Shown one piece after another: positions 44,069 through 54,713 of a DNA stretch of 64,000 nt (position 1 is the stretch's first letter; each line of letters opens with the position of its first letter). The notes under the pieces are model-generated. The model saw only the letters and a list, made by a program, of their open reading frames with translations, made no database searches and was not told where the DNA came from. The translations under genes were made by a program, and so were the position numbers. The DNA lies in contig OZ024807.1 in the NCBI GenBank assembly GCA_964017045.1, positions 23,134,097 to 23,198,096 of the forward strand, in the 5' to 3' direction. Source of the stretch: Omphiscola glabra. Taxonomy: Eukaryota > Mollusca > Gastropoda > Lymnaeidae.

Positions 44069-44070
44069 GT
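43035..44070. repeat. Cluster of (AT)n and (GA)n microsatellites
   Basis: (TA)n near 43052-43074, (CT)n near 43800-43820, (AT)n near 43845-43888, and a nearly pure (GA)n from about 43985 to 44065. The DNA between them is AT-rich with no gene. Confidence 0.8.
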
Positions 44071-44467
44071 TGTATTTTCAAAAAAAGAAACAAAGACAGA
44101 ATTTCCGTTTTGTATCACCATTTACTTATCTTTTCGCCAATCCATTCAATTTATTTTTGAAACACTTACACGATTCTTTACGATTTGAAATTTTACAGGA
44201 TTAGTTTGAAAGACTTAAATGAGAAATATGTCTTATGCTACTTAAATAATTAGAGTTTGTTGACCCAGTACTCGATCTCCACTTAACAAGCAATCAAATA
44301 ATGAATAAATTTTAATTTTTTTTTTATTTTAAATTTGTCCTTATGTATGATTGTAAATCACCTCATTAGAAATAGTTCAAAAGCATACGAATAAATATCA
44401 TATGATCTACTTTTGATTTCAAGCAAAGCTCAGATTTTGCTTACATTTGTGTTTTTTCCCCCTTTAT

Positions 44468-44676
44468 CAGGGTTTCTTAACTAGTATTGACTATGACCCC
44501 CAACTCGGATGGGAGGCATTGATAGGGCATAAGGGAAGCCCAAGTAAAGAATTGTCTTTTGTGGTCATGCGGCAAATATATTTTGTGATCGTAATGGTGT
44601 GCAGGAAATATTTTGAAGTTTTAGAGGGTGAGTCTTGCAATTAAAAAAAAAAAAAAAACAACTTTAAGAACCCCTG
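44468..44676. mobile_element. hAT-like MITE (no clear target duplication)
   Basis: CAGGGTTTCTTAACTAG at the left is the inverted partner of CTTTAAGAACCCCTG at the right. Length 209 bp. The flanks CCCTTTAT and ATATAGGT do not match, so the ends may be eroded. Confidence 0.5.
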
Positions 44677-44830
44677 ATATAGGTCCATTGAAGCTTGTCA
44701 TAAATCATCAAGAAAATGGTTTAGACGGAAGAGTATGGAGCTTACCACCATGACTGAACGCATGTTAATTTTAACAGCTCTGGGCAAAATGCGATATTAA
44801 CACCCTGCTAATTAGCCAACACTTTGGTAA

Positions 44831-44839
44831 TATAAGTAT
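44831..44839 (+). promoter_or_regulatory. Likely TATA box of gene D
   Basis: TATAAGTAT lies about 90 bases before the ATG at 44920, consistent with a start site near 44860 and a 60-base 5' UTR. Confidence 0.45.
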
Positions 44840-44919
44840 GAGCTCAGGAACGTAGAAATCAACTTGTGGCACTCTGAGTACAAGATTGTATTTTGAGTCG
44901 AAGCTTGTCCGAGCCCAAA

Positions 44920-45320
44920 ATGTCGAAATCATTCTACCTCGTTCTCTGTTTTGCAGCCTTGGTGACCAGTTTCAAAGTGGTAAAACAAAAATATTTTAAA
45001 TTTATCATGTTTTTAACCAACTATGATGTTATTGATCAATGATTGTACGTCATTTGACAAGAACTAGCAGAGGGAAATATAGATTGAATGTCTTAACTTT
45101 AAACGTATATAAAAACATGTGTTGTATCATATAGGTTTTAATTTAATATTTTTCGTTCAATCTTTTATGCATTGATAATGAAGACATATGTTGTAGTCAT
45201 ATAATGGGTGTCATACGTAAGTTCTTGACATGTATACGAGGTTCCTTGGATCAATGTTATTACTTTTCTTTCCTTGTTTATTTAAGGATCGTGTCAAGAA
45301 GAGGCATGGGATTCGACAAT
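44920..45320 (+). CDS. Gene D exons 1-2: signal peptide and basic pro-segment
   Basis: Donor GTG|GTAAAA (phase 0). Acceptor TTTAAG at 45286, donor CAAT|GTAAGA. The tiny exon is needed: joining exon 1 straight to exon 3 would hit a stop (TGG CGC TGA). Confidence 0.78.
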
Positions 45321-47298
45321 GTAAGAATTACTTTTACTACGCTTGTAAAACACACTTTATGTATGATTCGTATTTATGAGAATACTTAATGTATCTGGAG
45401 CATGAGTGTGTTTAGAGCAACGTCTAGAGTTTTAACACATAATTTACAAACGAGGGTTTAAACATGTATCATTCTTATGAAAATGATCAAAACGAAAAAT
45501 AATGTTAAATTATAAGATAAGACTTTTGATTTGTTACATTATATAGGTAAATAAAACCGTGTTTTATATTAACACGATTTTGCACCCAGTCCCATTGCAT
45601 AACTTCTTAAATAACTATATATGTCCTCCACGCGCGCATTCGCTCTTCTCCCAAACGTTTTTTTGAGCATGAACTGACTAACACATGGTCAAGTCTAACC
45701 AACAACCCCAAGCAAAAATCTGACATAATATCAATTCAACAGTTCTTACCAACAATTAAGTGCTTAACTACGATTTAATACCGACTCAACAGTTCTTACA
45801 AACAACAATTATCTTAACTCCGACGATATAATAACGACTCAACAGTTCTTACCAACAACTATTAGCTTAACTCCGACGATACAATACCGACTCACCAGAT
45901 CTTACTAACAACTATTAGCTTAACTCCGACGATATAATACCGACTCAACAGTTCGTAAAAAAAAAAACGATTAGCTTAACTCCGATGATATTAATACCTG
46001 CTCTACAGTTCTTACAAACAACTTTAAGCTTAATCCGTTATGATACATTCTCAACAGTTCTAACCAACTAAAATAAGCTTAACTCCAATCGAACTTGCCA
46101 TTACCCCAAACAAACACACAAATAAAAAAAAAAATCTAAATTCTGTATCAATTGTGTTTAATAGCAATGTGGTCACTATTTTAAAATTAATCTAAATTAT
46201 TTGTTGAGATTTAGAAAATATTACATACACATATTTTGAAGTCTTTTAAAAGCCAGAGATTTTTTTTCACAAAAGCTAGGGTCCTCTCATTCATTCTAAG
46301 TATACTTATTGAAATATATATAAAATTGCCATCATTATCATGTATTAGCACTTTAAGGCAATTGTTAACTTTATGCATACGCATGATTATACTATTAAGG
46401 TATTAACGATGTTGTGGAACATATTGCACTATAATGCACGTATACAAATTAATTCGCATATTATTTGTTTTTGGTGGCTTTGATGATTTCGAATGCGAAT
46501 TAGGAGGCGACTTTGTCGGAGATGTCGGTGAAGATTTTGGTGTTGATGTCGGTGAAGACTTTGGTGGGGATGAAGCCGAAGACTTTACGGGTGATGTTGG
46601 TGATGACCTAGGTGATGATTTTTGAAGTGACATTGGAAGCGATGTTGGTAGTGACTTTAAAAGGGATGTTGATAGTGACATTGGGAGTGAAGATGTCAGT
46701 GACATCGGAAGTGATAATGCAAGTGATTTTGAAGGTGATCTCGGCTCTGAAAACAATGACGACACATATGATTTCGACAGTGAACCTGGAGATGGTTCTG
46801 AAGACGATTTAATTGATGGTAGTGAAGACGAATCAACCGATGGCAGTGAAGACGAATCAACCGATGGCAGTGAAGACGAATCAACGGATGGCAGTGAAGA
46901 CGAATCAACCATGGCGGTGAAGACGAATCAACAAATGGAAGTGGAGACGAATCTAACGATGACCAAACTAATTAGGGAGGTTCGTCAAATAGTGGGAATG
47001 GTGGTCTAAAGGTCTTAATTAACCTTAGTGGAGGAGGTGGCACGGCAGGGCCTAAATCCGGTTCAATCCCCAAACCTAAACCAATTACTTAAAATGAAAG
47101 ACCAACTTCTTGACCAATCAGTTTTTAAATGTCAAATTTTAAGTAACTATTTAGTAATGTCACTTTTTTGTGGTTCTCTTTTCTTTTTTTTTCTGTGTGT
47201 ACTCATTGTATGTAAAGTGTGATTATCCTAGCCATATGCTAGGATATCGTGCTGTATATACCAATTTAATAATAATATATATAACTATATATCAATAA

Positions 47299-47364
<66 letters not shown>

Positions 47365-48112
47365 GACACCTAATTCATATTTTTGTTCTTTAAAATGATG
47401 GTGCTTTGCTGTAACATCTACTTTCGACTTCTAATAACAACTACAAGAAAATCCTAGTTTTATGTTCATTGTGTTTCCACAAAGTTCTGATTTCATGACT
47501 TCAAACCAATCCCCCCTCACGTTTTTGTAGTCATATCATTATGTTCATTTAAATGAGTAAGTATTCACCTAGTAAAATAATATATGATATTCTTTCTAGA
47601 ACAAATAACAAGAGAGACGACCTTTGTTACAACGCTGCATTTTCAGACTATTCCATTATATTTACTTTTGAAGTTATCTCGAATCCTTTGGTCCAATATG
47701 TAACTAAATTGTATTTAATTGTATATCTATATATATATATGTATAAGTATATTTTCATTATATGCAGTGGCGCTGAGCAAGACCACAAGAGGAAGCAACA
47801 TCAACAACAATGGAGAGTGTCAGAAAGAACTTGTCAATGTGATAGGAGAAAATCTTAGAGACATCAAAAATTACCTTGGGGTAATAAGCTTGGTATGAAG
47901 AAAATAACTTTTATTGAGTTGTGTCACAGTTATTATATATATTTTTTAAATCTAAATTTAATATAAAACATTATACATGCTTAGTGCAAGAAATGCTAAT
48001 GAACATTTAAAGGCTATACAAATGGTCCATTGTCTCCAGTTATTTTGTTTTTATTTTTGAATTTTTTGAAAGTGTGTTGGAAAGAGGGAAAACGAAAAAC
48101 GATTTAGATAAT

Positions 48113-48149
<37 letters not shown>

Positions 48150-49400
48150 TTACATTTTTAAAGATTTCAAAGGACAGAGAGAGAGAGAGGGGTTAAGGGA
48201 AGGATAGATATAGAGATAGAGAGAGAGAAGATAGAGATAATTATAAAATATAAATAGGTGTTGTTACATTAAATTAGCATCGTTGGTTTTAATATAACGC
48301 ATCACTGATTTTACTCCACTTTCATTTTAGTCACTGTCAGGCAAAGGCTCAAATCCGGAGAAAGTCAAAAGAGCCAATGAATGGGTTCTTGCGTTCCGCG
48401 GCACTGCCGATGTTCAAAAGCCAGTGTTGGCAGCGTATACGACCGGAGATGGGATTCCATCGGTTGTGGAGCATGGTTGTAAGCAGGTAAATCTTAACTA
48501 CAATTGTAATATATCCCAATGCTGATTGTTATTTAATGATATCGCTTTTTATGGACAAAATGGGAAATACGGAAAATATATATAAACGTTTTAATTTTTT
48601 TTTGAATTCGACATAAGCATTCATCTCTACAGGTCAAAAATTTTTTTACGCATCAACGCTTTTTATTCCATACGTTGTTTTCCTTACGGCAATATTTTTT
48701 TGTCTTATGTAGTGTAATGCCACGATATAATTGTTTGCAATATCATGATACAAATTTGAATTGATTTTATTAAAGACATCAGTGCACTGTATCTAGATAT
48801 TTCTAATTCCTTTTCTATATTTGTTTCATAGGATATACATTTGAACTACAGCGTTAATGATATTTACACAATTAAAAAAAAAAAAACATTCATTTTTCTC
48901 ACATTCTATAAATTTTCACCCAACAGTTTGGGTCCAAAGAGCCGTGTAGCAGTCACTACAGAAATAATGAAATTCTTGGCAACTGGAGCAATATCCACGA
49001 GATCGCATTTGTTCTTTACGTTGGCGAAGTCGAAGTCAAGAGGATCATTTTTGACGGCCGAGGGTCAAATTACGTAAACTGGTTCGAAAAGTCAAGGGTC
49101 AAGGTTTCTCCGTGGTCTGATCTTATGTGTTCTCAAACAAACTTCTTTAGCATGGAGGGTGACATGGCATTACCGTATAAGCGCGCGTTCTTCATTAATC
49201 GCCAGTACGGTGGATGTGACGTAGATGTCGGCTGGTTTGTCGCGAAAGACGGCCCTGATGGGATCTGCGTATGGTCACAAAAGTCCGGATATCCCATTTT
49301 CCTATATGCTCGAGGGAATACTGGAATAAATTGGTCCTTTGGAGACTATGGACGCGCTGATGCTTTTGGAATATATGTTAAATTTGATAATGAAACTTAG
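44920..49400 (+). CDS. Gene D: 282-residue secreted protein of unknown family, 5 exons
   Basis: Exons 44920..44979, 45287..45320, 47768..47892, 48331..48486 and 48927..49400 sum to 849 bases: 282 codons plus TAG, all joins in phase (0, 1, 0, 0). Exon 1 is a signal peptide (MSKSFYLVLCFAALVTS). The 34-base exon 2 encodes DRVKKRHGIRQ, with a dibasic KKR that suggests removal of a short pro-segment. Exons 3-4 give a polar region with GECQKELVNVIGENL and ANEWVLAFRG. Exon 5 holds a compact domain with EPCSSHYRNNEIL, HEIAFVLYVGEVEVKR, IIFDGRG, NWFEKSRV, YGGCDVDVGWFVAKD, DGICVW and a final ADAFGIYVKF. Cys occur at EC, GC, PC, MC, GC and IC, consistent with disulfides. There is no membrane span, so it is likely secreted. 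I do not recognise the domain. Introns carry repeats and, in intron 2, an Asp-rich pseudogene. An alternative donor at 47881 would drop four residues. Confidence 0.85.
45700..46090 (+). repeat. Tandem CTCAACAGTTCTTACCAACAA-type repeat, locus 2
   Basis: Seven or so units of about 52 bp with TTAGCTTAACTCCGACGATA and TAATACCGA. Related to 39005-39185. It lies in gene D intron 2. Confidence 0.75.
46434..47090 (+). pseudogene. Degenerate Asp/Gly- and Ser/Glu/Asp-repeat coding segment
   Basis: The plus frame reads GGDFVGDVGEDFGVD repeats, a TGA at 46622-46624, then GSDIGSDVGSDF-like repeats and four GSEDESTD units. Near 46910 one base is missing from the repeat (ACC ATG where the others have ACC GAT), so the frame shifts; the shifted frame would continue with the same repeats. 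After it come GGSSN-type DNA and a segment matching the GPKSGSIPKPKPIT end of the 39.5-kb exon. The acceptor position, AATTCGCAG at 39515, is AATTCGCAT here. Splice loss, a stop and a frameshift point to a dead copy. Alternatively the gaps could be sequencing errors in a repeat. Confidence 0.6.
47280..47362. repeat. (AT)n microsatellite in gene D intron 2
   Basis: About 80 bases of nearly pure TA. Similar short runs occur near 48118-48150 and 49530-49565. Confidence 0.9.
47768..48486 (+). CDS. Gene D exons 3-4: polar middle region
   Basis: 47768..47892 follows ATATGCAG and encodes LALSKTTRGSNINNN and GECQKEL; two donors, GGG|GTAATA at 47881 and TTG|GTATGA at 47893, keep the same phase. 48331..48486 follows TTCATTTTAG and encodes SLSGKGSNPEKVKRANEW and PSVVEHGCKQ. 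Confidence 0.82.
48927..49400 (+). CDS. Gene D exon 5: conserved-looking C-terminal domain
   Basis: After CACCCAACAG the frame runs 157 codons from FGSKEPCSSHY to FDNET and TAG. Aromatic, Gly and Cys spacing suggests a beta-rich, disulfide-stabilised domain. Confidence 0.88.
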   Translation, partial: FGSKEPCSSHYRNNEILGNWSNIHEIAFVLYVGEVEVKRIIFDGRGSNYVNWFEKSRVKVSPWSDLMCSQTNFFSMEGDMALPYKRAFFINRQYGGCDVDVGWFVAKDGPDGICVWSQKSGYPIFLYARGNTGINWSFGDYGRADAFGIYVKFDNET

Positions 49401-49526
49401 ATGCGGACACAAATTTTGGATAAATTATTAAATATTTGCATGGGAATTTAACCAGCGATCCGAAATGCATGTATATCGATTTTTATTTTTTGTTATCTTT
49501 TCAATTTAGAAGCATATGCTATTTTC

Positions 49527-49570
<44 letters not shown>

Positions 49571-49649
49571 GTATATATATTGAATAACTATTGTTATATT
49601 TACAATATTGCAATTTAAATCAATTTCATATATTGAACTAAATTTAAAA

Positions 49650-49655
49650 AATAAA
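49650..49655 (+). terminator. Possible poly(A) signal of gene D
   Basis: AATAAA about 250 bases after the stop codon. Other AT-rich variants are nearby, so the exact site is uncertain. Confidence 0.35.
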
Positions 49656-49927
49656 TAATTAGTGTTTGAAATGTATTATTGTAATGTTGTTAAATTGTAT
49701 TTTGCTCTGACAAACTTAAATTTCACTCCTCACCTTTGGGTTACAGGTAAATGAATAGGTATTAAAGACATTAATTAATTTTTAAAATATTAGATTGTAA
49801 TTCTAGTTTGAAATATTTCAAAGAATTAAAAAAAAATGGTGTTTAATAGCATTGACGAGCTATATATCTCAAAGTTGACGATGCAACTACTTTTACTGTC
49901 AGACGACAGGCATGGTCTCTCCAATCG

Positions 49928-50402
49928 CCTCTAACTATTGCAACTTGTCATATATGTTAATCCAATGAACTACAACTCTGACTAGTGCAACGATTTTATA
50001 TGTTAGTCCAATGCATTACATCTCAGACTTTTGCAACTTATCTTATATGTTAGTCCAATGCGCTACACCTCTGACTATTGCAACTTATCATATGTGTTAG
50101 TCCAATGAACTACAACTCTTACTAGTGCAACTTATCCTACATGTTAGCTCAATGCAATACACCTAAGACTACTGCAACGTATCATATATGTTAGTCCAAC
50201 GCACTACAACTCTGACTAGTGCAAGATCTTATATGTTAGTCCAATGCATTATAACTCTGACTATTGCAACTTATCTTATATGTTAGTCCAATGAACTACA
50301 ACACTATTATTGTAATTTATATGTTAGTCCAATGCGCTACAACTCTGACCAATGCAACGTATCATATATGTTAATCCAATGAACTACAGCTATGACTACC
50401 TG
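49928..50402. repeat. Satellite of about 47-bp units, about ten copies
   Basis: The unit has GTTAGTCCAATGCACTACAA, CTCTGACTATTGCAACTTATC and ATATAT. Copies are 80-90% alike by eye. In the reverse complement each unit has TAGCGCATTGG or close, which fits the Pol III A-box consensus. Confidence 0.8.
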
Positions 50403-50667
50403 ATATAATACTATTCGTTTATTAACTTCATCCCGTATTGTATGGTCATGTAGCATGACCTCCATTCCAAAGGATACACAGAATAATTACTACATCACAA
50501 TACGTCCAACAGACTCAGAAAAACGCGACAATCTTCAATGTGAACATAATATGACACAGCTCTCCGTCAATGTCACAACTCTCTCTATATATAGCATCTA
50601 ACCCATCATCCACAATATCATGCCTTGTTCACTCATGCTGGCACTTTTTCGATTGAACATCATTTAC

Positions 50668-51228
50668 TTTTATTATTATTATTATTAGTATGGGTAGTTT
50701 TCTATAGCGTGGTACCCCAGCCTAGGGCTGGGCTCACCACGCTGTACATACAAATTAAAATGAACTTAAAAAATGTAAATTAAGAACCAACCAATCCATA
50801 TCAATTTACATGTGACGTCATGGACGGCACTCCGCAGCATCGTTTAACTTTCTGAGTGGGAATCAGTAAGGATAGTAAAGTTTAAAGAGGTGTGTTTTGA
50901 GTGCAGTTTTGAAGGCTGTGATGGTTGATATATTTCTGTTGTGTAGTGGAAGAGAATTCCATTGTTTGGGGGCACAGTAAGAGAAATATCTTTCACCGTA
51001 TGTTTTTGTGCGAGTCTTGGGGACAGAAAGAATACGCCCGTCTGCGGAGGAGCGAAGCTGTCGAAGGGGTGAATAGACAGAGATAATTTCGGTTAGATAG
51101 GAAGGGCAGGAATTCGAGAAAAAGTTGTGGCACAGAACAGAGAGTTTATAGTCAATCCGTGCTTGTACAGGGAGCCAATGAAGTGAAACATAACAACGGC
51201 GATTCTCATACCTTTGACACACAAACAC
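50668..51228 (-). mobile_element. 5'-truncated LINE (CR1/L2/RTE-X-like C-terminus) with 3' hairpin and (ATT)n tail
   Basis: The minus frame 51228-50863 reads YVSLHWLPVQARIDYKLSV, PSYLTEIISVYSPLRQLRSS, RTKTYGERYFSYCAPKQWN and TAFKTALKTHLFKL, a C-terminal block very common in metazoan non-LTR elements. Its 3' UTR contains an inverted repeat (GCGTGGTGAGCCCAGCC / GGCTGGGGTACCACGC, around 50696-50745) and ends in (ATT)n near 50668-50688. Such hairpin plus microsatellite tails are recognised by the RT in this element class. Confidence 0.8.
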
Positions 51229-51394
51229 GAGTTAGACAACAATGTATAACTGTTTGAAAAGGAAGTAGCAACACTGAAATATTCAAATTTGATAACAGAT
51301 TTTTATTAAAATACCTAAATGAACTGGCACAAAATGTATGAAGCTTACAGGTTATAGATTTTAAAACCTGTAAACAAAATATTATTATCAAAGG

Positions 51395-51810
51395 TGAACA
51401 TAGATTTCTGCATTTTATTTAGTGAGCACGCAAAGTTTAAGATTATAAAAGGGGGGGGGGGGGTATTGAGATACGGAAAGATAAGATTGACAAACAAGGA
51501 ATTGTAGAAGAGAAAAAGATAGCGCTAGTTTGCAGAACAATAAAGTCGAGTTTTAACGAACGTCTTGACATTAACAAGCGTGGGAGTTCGTGAGAGAGTG
51601 ATTGATGGGCGTACATAGGGATTTATGGGGTGGACGAAATATGTAATATTTTGGGTAAATATATGAGATAATTAGTGAGTGATAAATAAAATATAGGCAA
51701 TCATTAAAAAAAATATGTATATATATAATCACAAAATAAACAAAACAAAATGTAAATTATACGTAGATATGTTATGATAAAAAGACTTCGAGGAATGAAG
51801 TGAAACGTTA
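51395..51810 (+). repeat. Diverged duplication, copy 1 (partner 55120-55415)
   Basis: Shared blocks in order: TTAGTGAGCACGC..AGTTTAAGATT, GAGATA, AGAGAAAAAGA, ATGGGGTG, ATATGAGATAATTA, GAGTGATA and CTTCGAGGAATGA. Copies differ by many changes and indels. No gene is seen in either. Confidence 0.5.
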
Positions 51811-52008
51811 CAAGTCAATAACCTTAGATCAATGTATAGCATCCATTTACAGGTCCTTAATAGCATTTTTTTTTAAAAAAGCATAATAAAAAGTACTTAA
51901 AATTATAAATAGAATAACCACAGCTAAACAAAAGCTATTCATCAAATTTCATTAAACATTGTTTCATTACGATCTTAGTTAAATACACAAGGAAGATGGT
52001 ATCAGAGT

Positions 52009-52445
52009 GGTGTGTCCTCAGAGCAATGTGTCAGGAGAGCAGTGTGTCCCCAGAGCAGCGTGTCACCAGAGCAGTGTGTCACCAGAGCTTTGCGCACCAA
52101 ACGGAGTGTGTCACAAGAGCAGTGTGTCAGGAGAGCAGTGTGTCACCAGAGCAGTGTGTCAGGAGAGCAGTGTGTCCCCAGAGCCTTGCGCACCAAGCGG
52201 AGTGTGTCACCAGAGCAGAGTGTCAGGAGAGCAGTGTGTCCCCAGAGCTTTGCGCACCAAACGGAGTGTGTCCCCAGAGCTTTGCACACCAAACGGAGTG
52301 TGTCCCCAGAGCAGAGTGTCACGAGAGCGTTCACTGGAGCATTATGTCATCCACCAGAGCAGCGTGTCACAATATCAATTTAACCAAAGCAATGTGTCAC
52401 CAGGATAGTCTGTGACCAGAGCAGTGTGTGACCAGAACAATGTGT
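52009..52445 (+). repeat. Minisatellite, 16-17-bp AGAGCAGTGTGTCACC unit
   Basis: About 25 units, some replaced by CTTTGCGCACCAAACGGA-type blocks. All three plus frames stay open across it because the unit length is not a multiple of three and lacks stops, so these frames are not genes. Confidence 0.85.
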
Positions 52446-53753
52446 TTTAAGATCAGTGAGTCACCAAAACAAAAGGGAAAAAAAGAGAATGAGAACCTCT
52501 TGTGAAGTCAATACTGGAGTAGAAAATATTTTGTTCAGGGTAAAGGGTAACACAAACAGTAAATGATTCAACTAATTACCGGTAAGAAGACGGCTATGAA
52601 AAAATTATGCTAATATTACTTAAAACTAGTTATTATCATTAAAAGTACAACGCAGAGGCACACACCAATACTCGAAATACTTTAAATGTATGGTTCATTT
52701 CTTTAATAATGCGTATTGTAATAACAAGTTCTTAAGCAAATGTTTTTAAAAGCAAAGTGTAGTAAGCCAAATGAAAAATGAAACCAACACTATAGACAGG
52801 GATTTTAACCCATGGTAAAACATGTTAGAAAGAAAACAGAAAAATAACTTGCACAGCGCCTTTGAATATATTCTATTCACTTTATTATTGTACTTTTCAA
52901 TATCCGAGAGGTTAAGGAGGGAAAGGATTGGAATTGTTACTAAAAAAGCAAAGATTTCTTATGTTTTTCTTTTTTTTTTAAAAAGTTTTTATTTACATTT
53001 AAACCTCAATTCCAATGAGATGAAAATATTCATGCAACTAATTTTAAAAAAAAATTGCACATTTTTCAAATTTATAGATAACAATTTCAACTGTTTTAGA
53101 ACATGGGTAATATTAAACCCAAGATAACTTATATACATAATTGTTTTACTAGATCTCATATTTATCAAAATCAGTAGATGTTATTATTTTATTTTACTTA
53201 TTTGCAAGAAATATATGTTTATATATATAAATCTATATCTAGATATAATTATATAGAGTATGAATGTTTAAAAAAATTGAAAGGAACTTACTAAAATCAA
53301 AGGATGTTATGTAGTCGAAACGTCTTCTGTCATCGTTGCTTATATAGAGCTTGTGCGTTTTGCATGCTTTTATAGACCTTTCGCTGGTCATGTTGTTGGT
53401 TATCTCTGGTACGAACAACATATTTTCTCTATATCGTTTTTTCTATTTGTGTATAGACAAGCGTGTACCCGGCTGCCAGTCTCCACGGTCTAGGCCTAGT
53501 TTTACTGACGAGTTCGTGCATAGTTGGCATGGGGTACCCGGCGATATTTAATTTAGCTTTCGCTTGTAACTGGTCGTAAAACATTTTCACTGGGCCAGTC
53601 TGATGTAAAGGACACGTTCTAATGATTGAATTATTGGGATACTTTGAAAGATAATTGCTAGCTTAAAACTGGATAAGCCGTCTGAAAAAATAAATATGTC
53701 TATCTATCTATCTATATATTCTTTATAAATATATATATACATATATAAACATA
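52446..53753. other. Stretch without a supported gene
   Basis: AT-rich DNA. A more GC-balanced piece at 53455-53555 has no recognised content. Confidence 0.35.
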
Positions 53754-54713
53754 TGTTACAGCAAAAAGCCCGAAGTTCGGCCAGTTCCCAAATTGGCCGG
53801 CCATTTGGCACATTGGCCGAGGCGTGTGGCCAATGTGTGATGTACTGGAAATTGTTGTGTATATGCTACTTTGGCTGCCACTTCCCGAAGTGCCGTGAAA
53901 TCTTGGCCAAATTTTGATGTGCTTACGCAAGACTAATAACAATGCGAACATATTATGTGTAGTGTGTGAAAAAGAGTGTCATTCTTGTGGATCATGCGGC
54001 AACGATGTCCACGCAATTTGTGAAATAATTAATGACGCAGAAGGATGTAAAATTCCCACCAGCGAAAGTTGGAGATAATGTAAGCATTAGTTTAGCACAT
54101 GTTGATAGAGGTCGCGGAGATCCACGAAGCGTCCTTGCAGTTGTCATGAACGTCGAGGCCCCTGTCTACATTCTACGAAAAGAACGCGGTGTTCTCACAA
54201 CAGTATTCCACAATTTAGTTTCCCACTGTGCTCGAGAAACTGCTCTCATTGGCATCCGTAGACACAAAAAAAAATCATTATGCACCGTCGCTTCTTCACA
54301 TTCAATGCCCGGTCAAGGCAACACTCGATGATATCGCTCTACCAAGTGCTCAACAATTCATTGCAAATGTAAAAATAAGAAACTGCTGTGTAATTCGAAA
54401 TTCATAAAAGCTCATCATGTTGTAACAAGTGATAATAGAGGTTGATACTTTATTATAATAAACTAATTTGACCGATTTTGGTAATTTAGTATAATACAAA
54501 TCAATGTAATGTGATTATCATGACGGTATAAAAACACCCAAAATCTGCTCCTGGCCTTTTCTCCCGACTTTGGCCGATCGCCAACTGGCTGGCCAAATCC
54601 CGAAATCAAGAAAAGATCAGACATTGGCCAGTCAATGTGAGGCGATATTGGCCATTTCTCGATTTGGCCGGCCAGTTCCCGATTTGGCCTAATTTCGGGC
54701 TTTGGCCGTAACA
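53754..54713 (+). mobile_element. Internally deleted DNA transposon with Ginger/KRBA2-like coding remnants
   Basis: Ends are imperfect inverted repeats of about 60-75 bp, rich in GGCC: TGTTACAGCAAAAAGCCCGA at the left and TCGGGCTTTGGCCGTAACA at the right. Inside, one frame has CVVCEKECHSCGSCGNDVHA (53956-54015), a zinc-binding block. The overlapping next frame (54032-54331) reads PPAKVGDNVSISLAHVDRG and RGDPRSVLAVV, which closely resembles the domain of KRAB-A-domain-containing-2-like proteins from Ginger-type transposons. After an in-frame TGA (54329-54331) the same frame has KCSTIHCKCKNKKLLCNSK, the Cys-rich end of that family. Integrase is absent. It is broken by a frame change and a stop. 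Family from memory of its motifs. Confidence 0.65.

Noticed and set aside
46403..46912. 169-residue Ser/Pro-rich minus-strand frame
   Set aside because: Antisense of the Asp/Ser/Glu repeat; the plus strand has the acceptor remnant, matching C-terminal end and homologue at 39.5 kb.
48841..49077. 78-residue plus-strand frame at gene D exon 5
   Set aside because: Wrong phase; the frame entered from exon 4 at 48927 is open to 49400 and carries the domain.
49928..50402. CRISPR-like array
   Set aside because: Units are contiguous and fully repeated without unique spacers, in an intron-bearing genome; it is a satellite.
52007..52415. Three open plus-strand frames of 123-139 residues over the same bases
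   Set aside because: All three frames of a stop-free minisatellite; no codon or domain signal.
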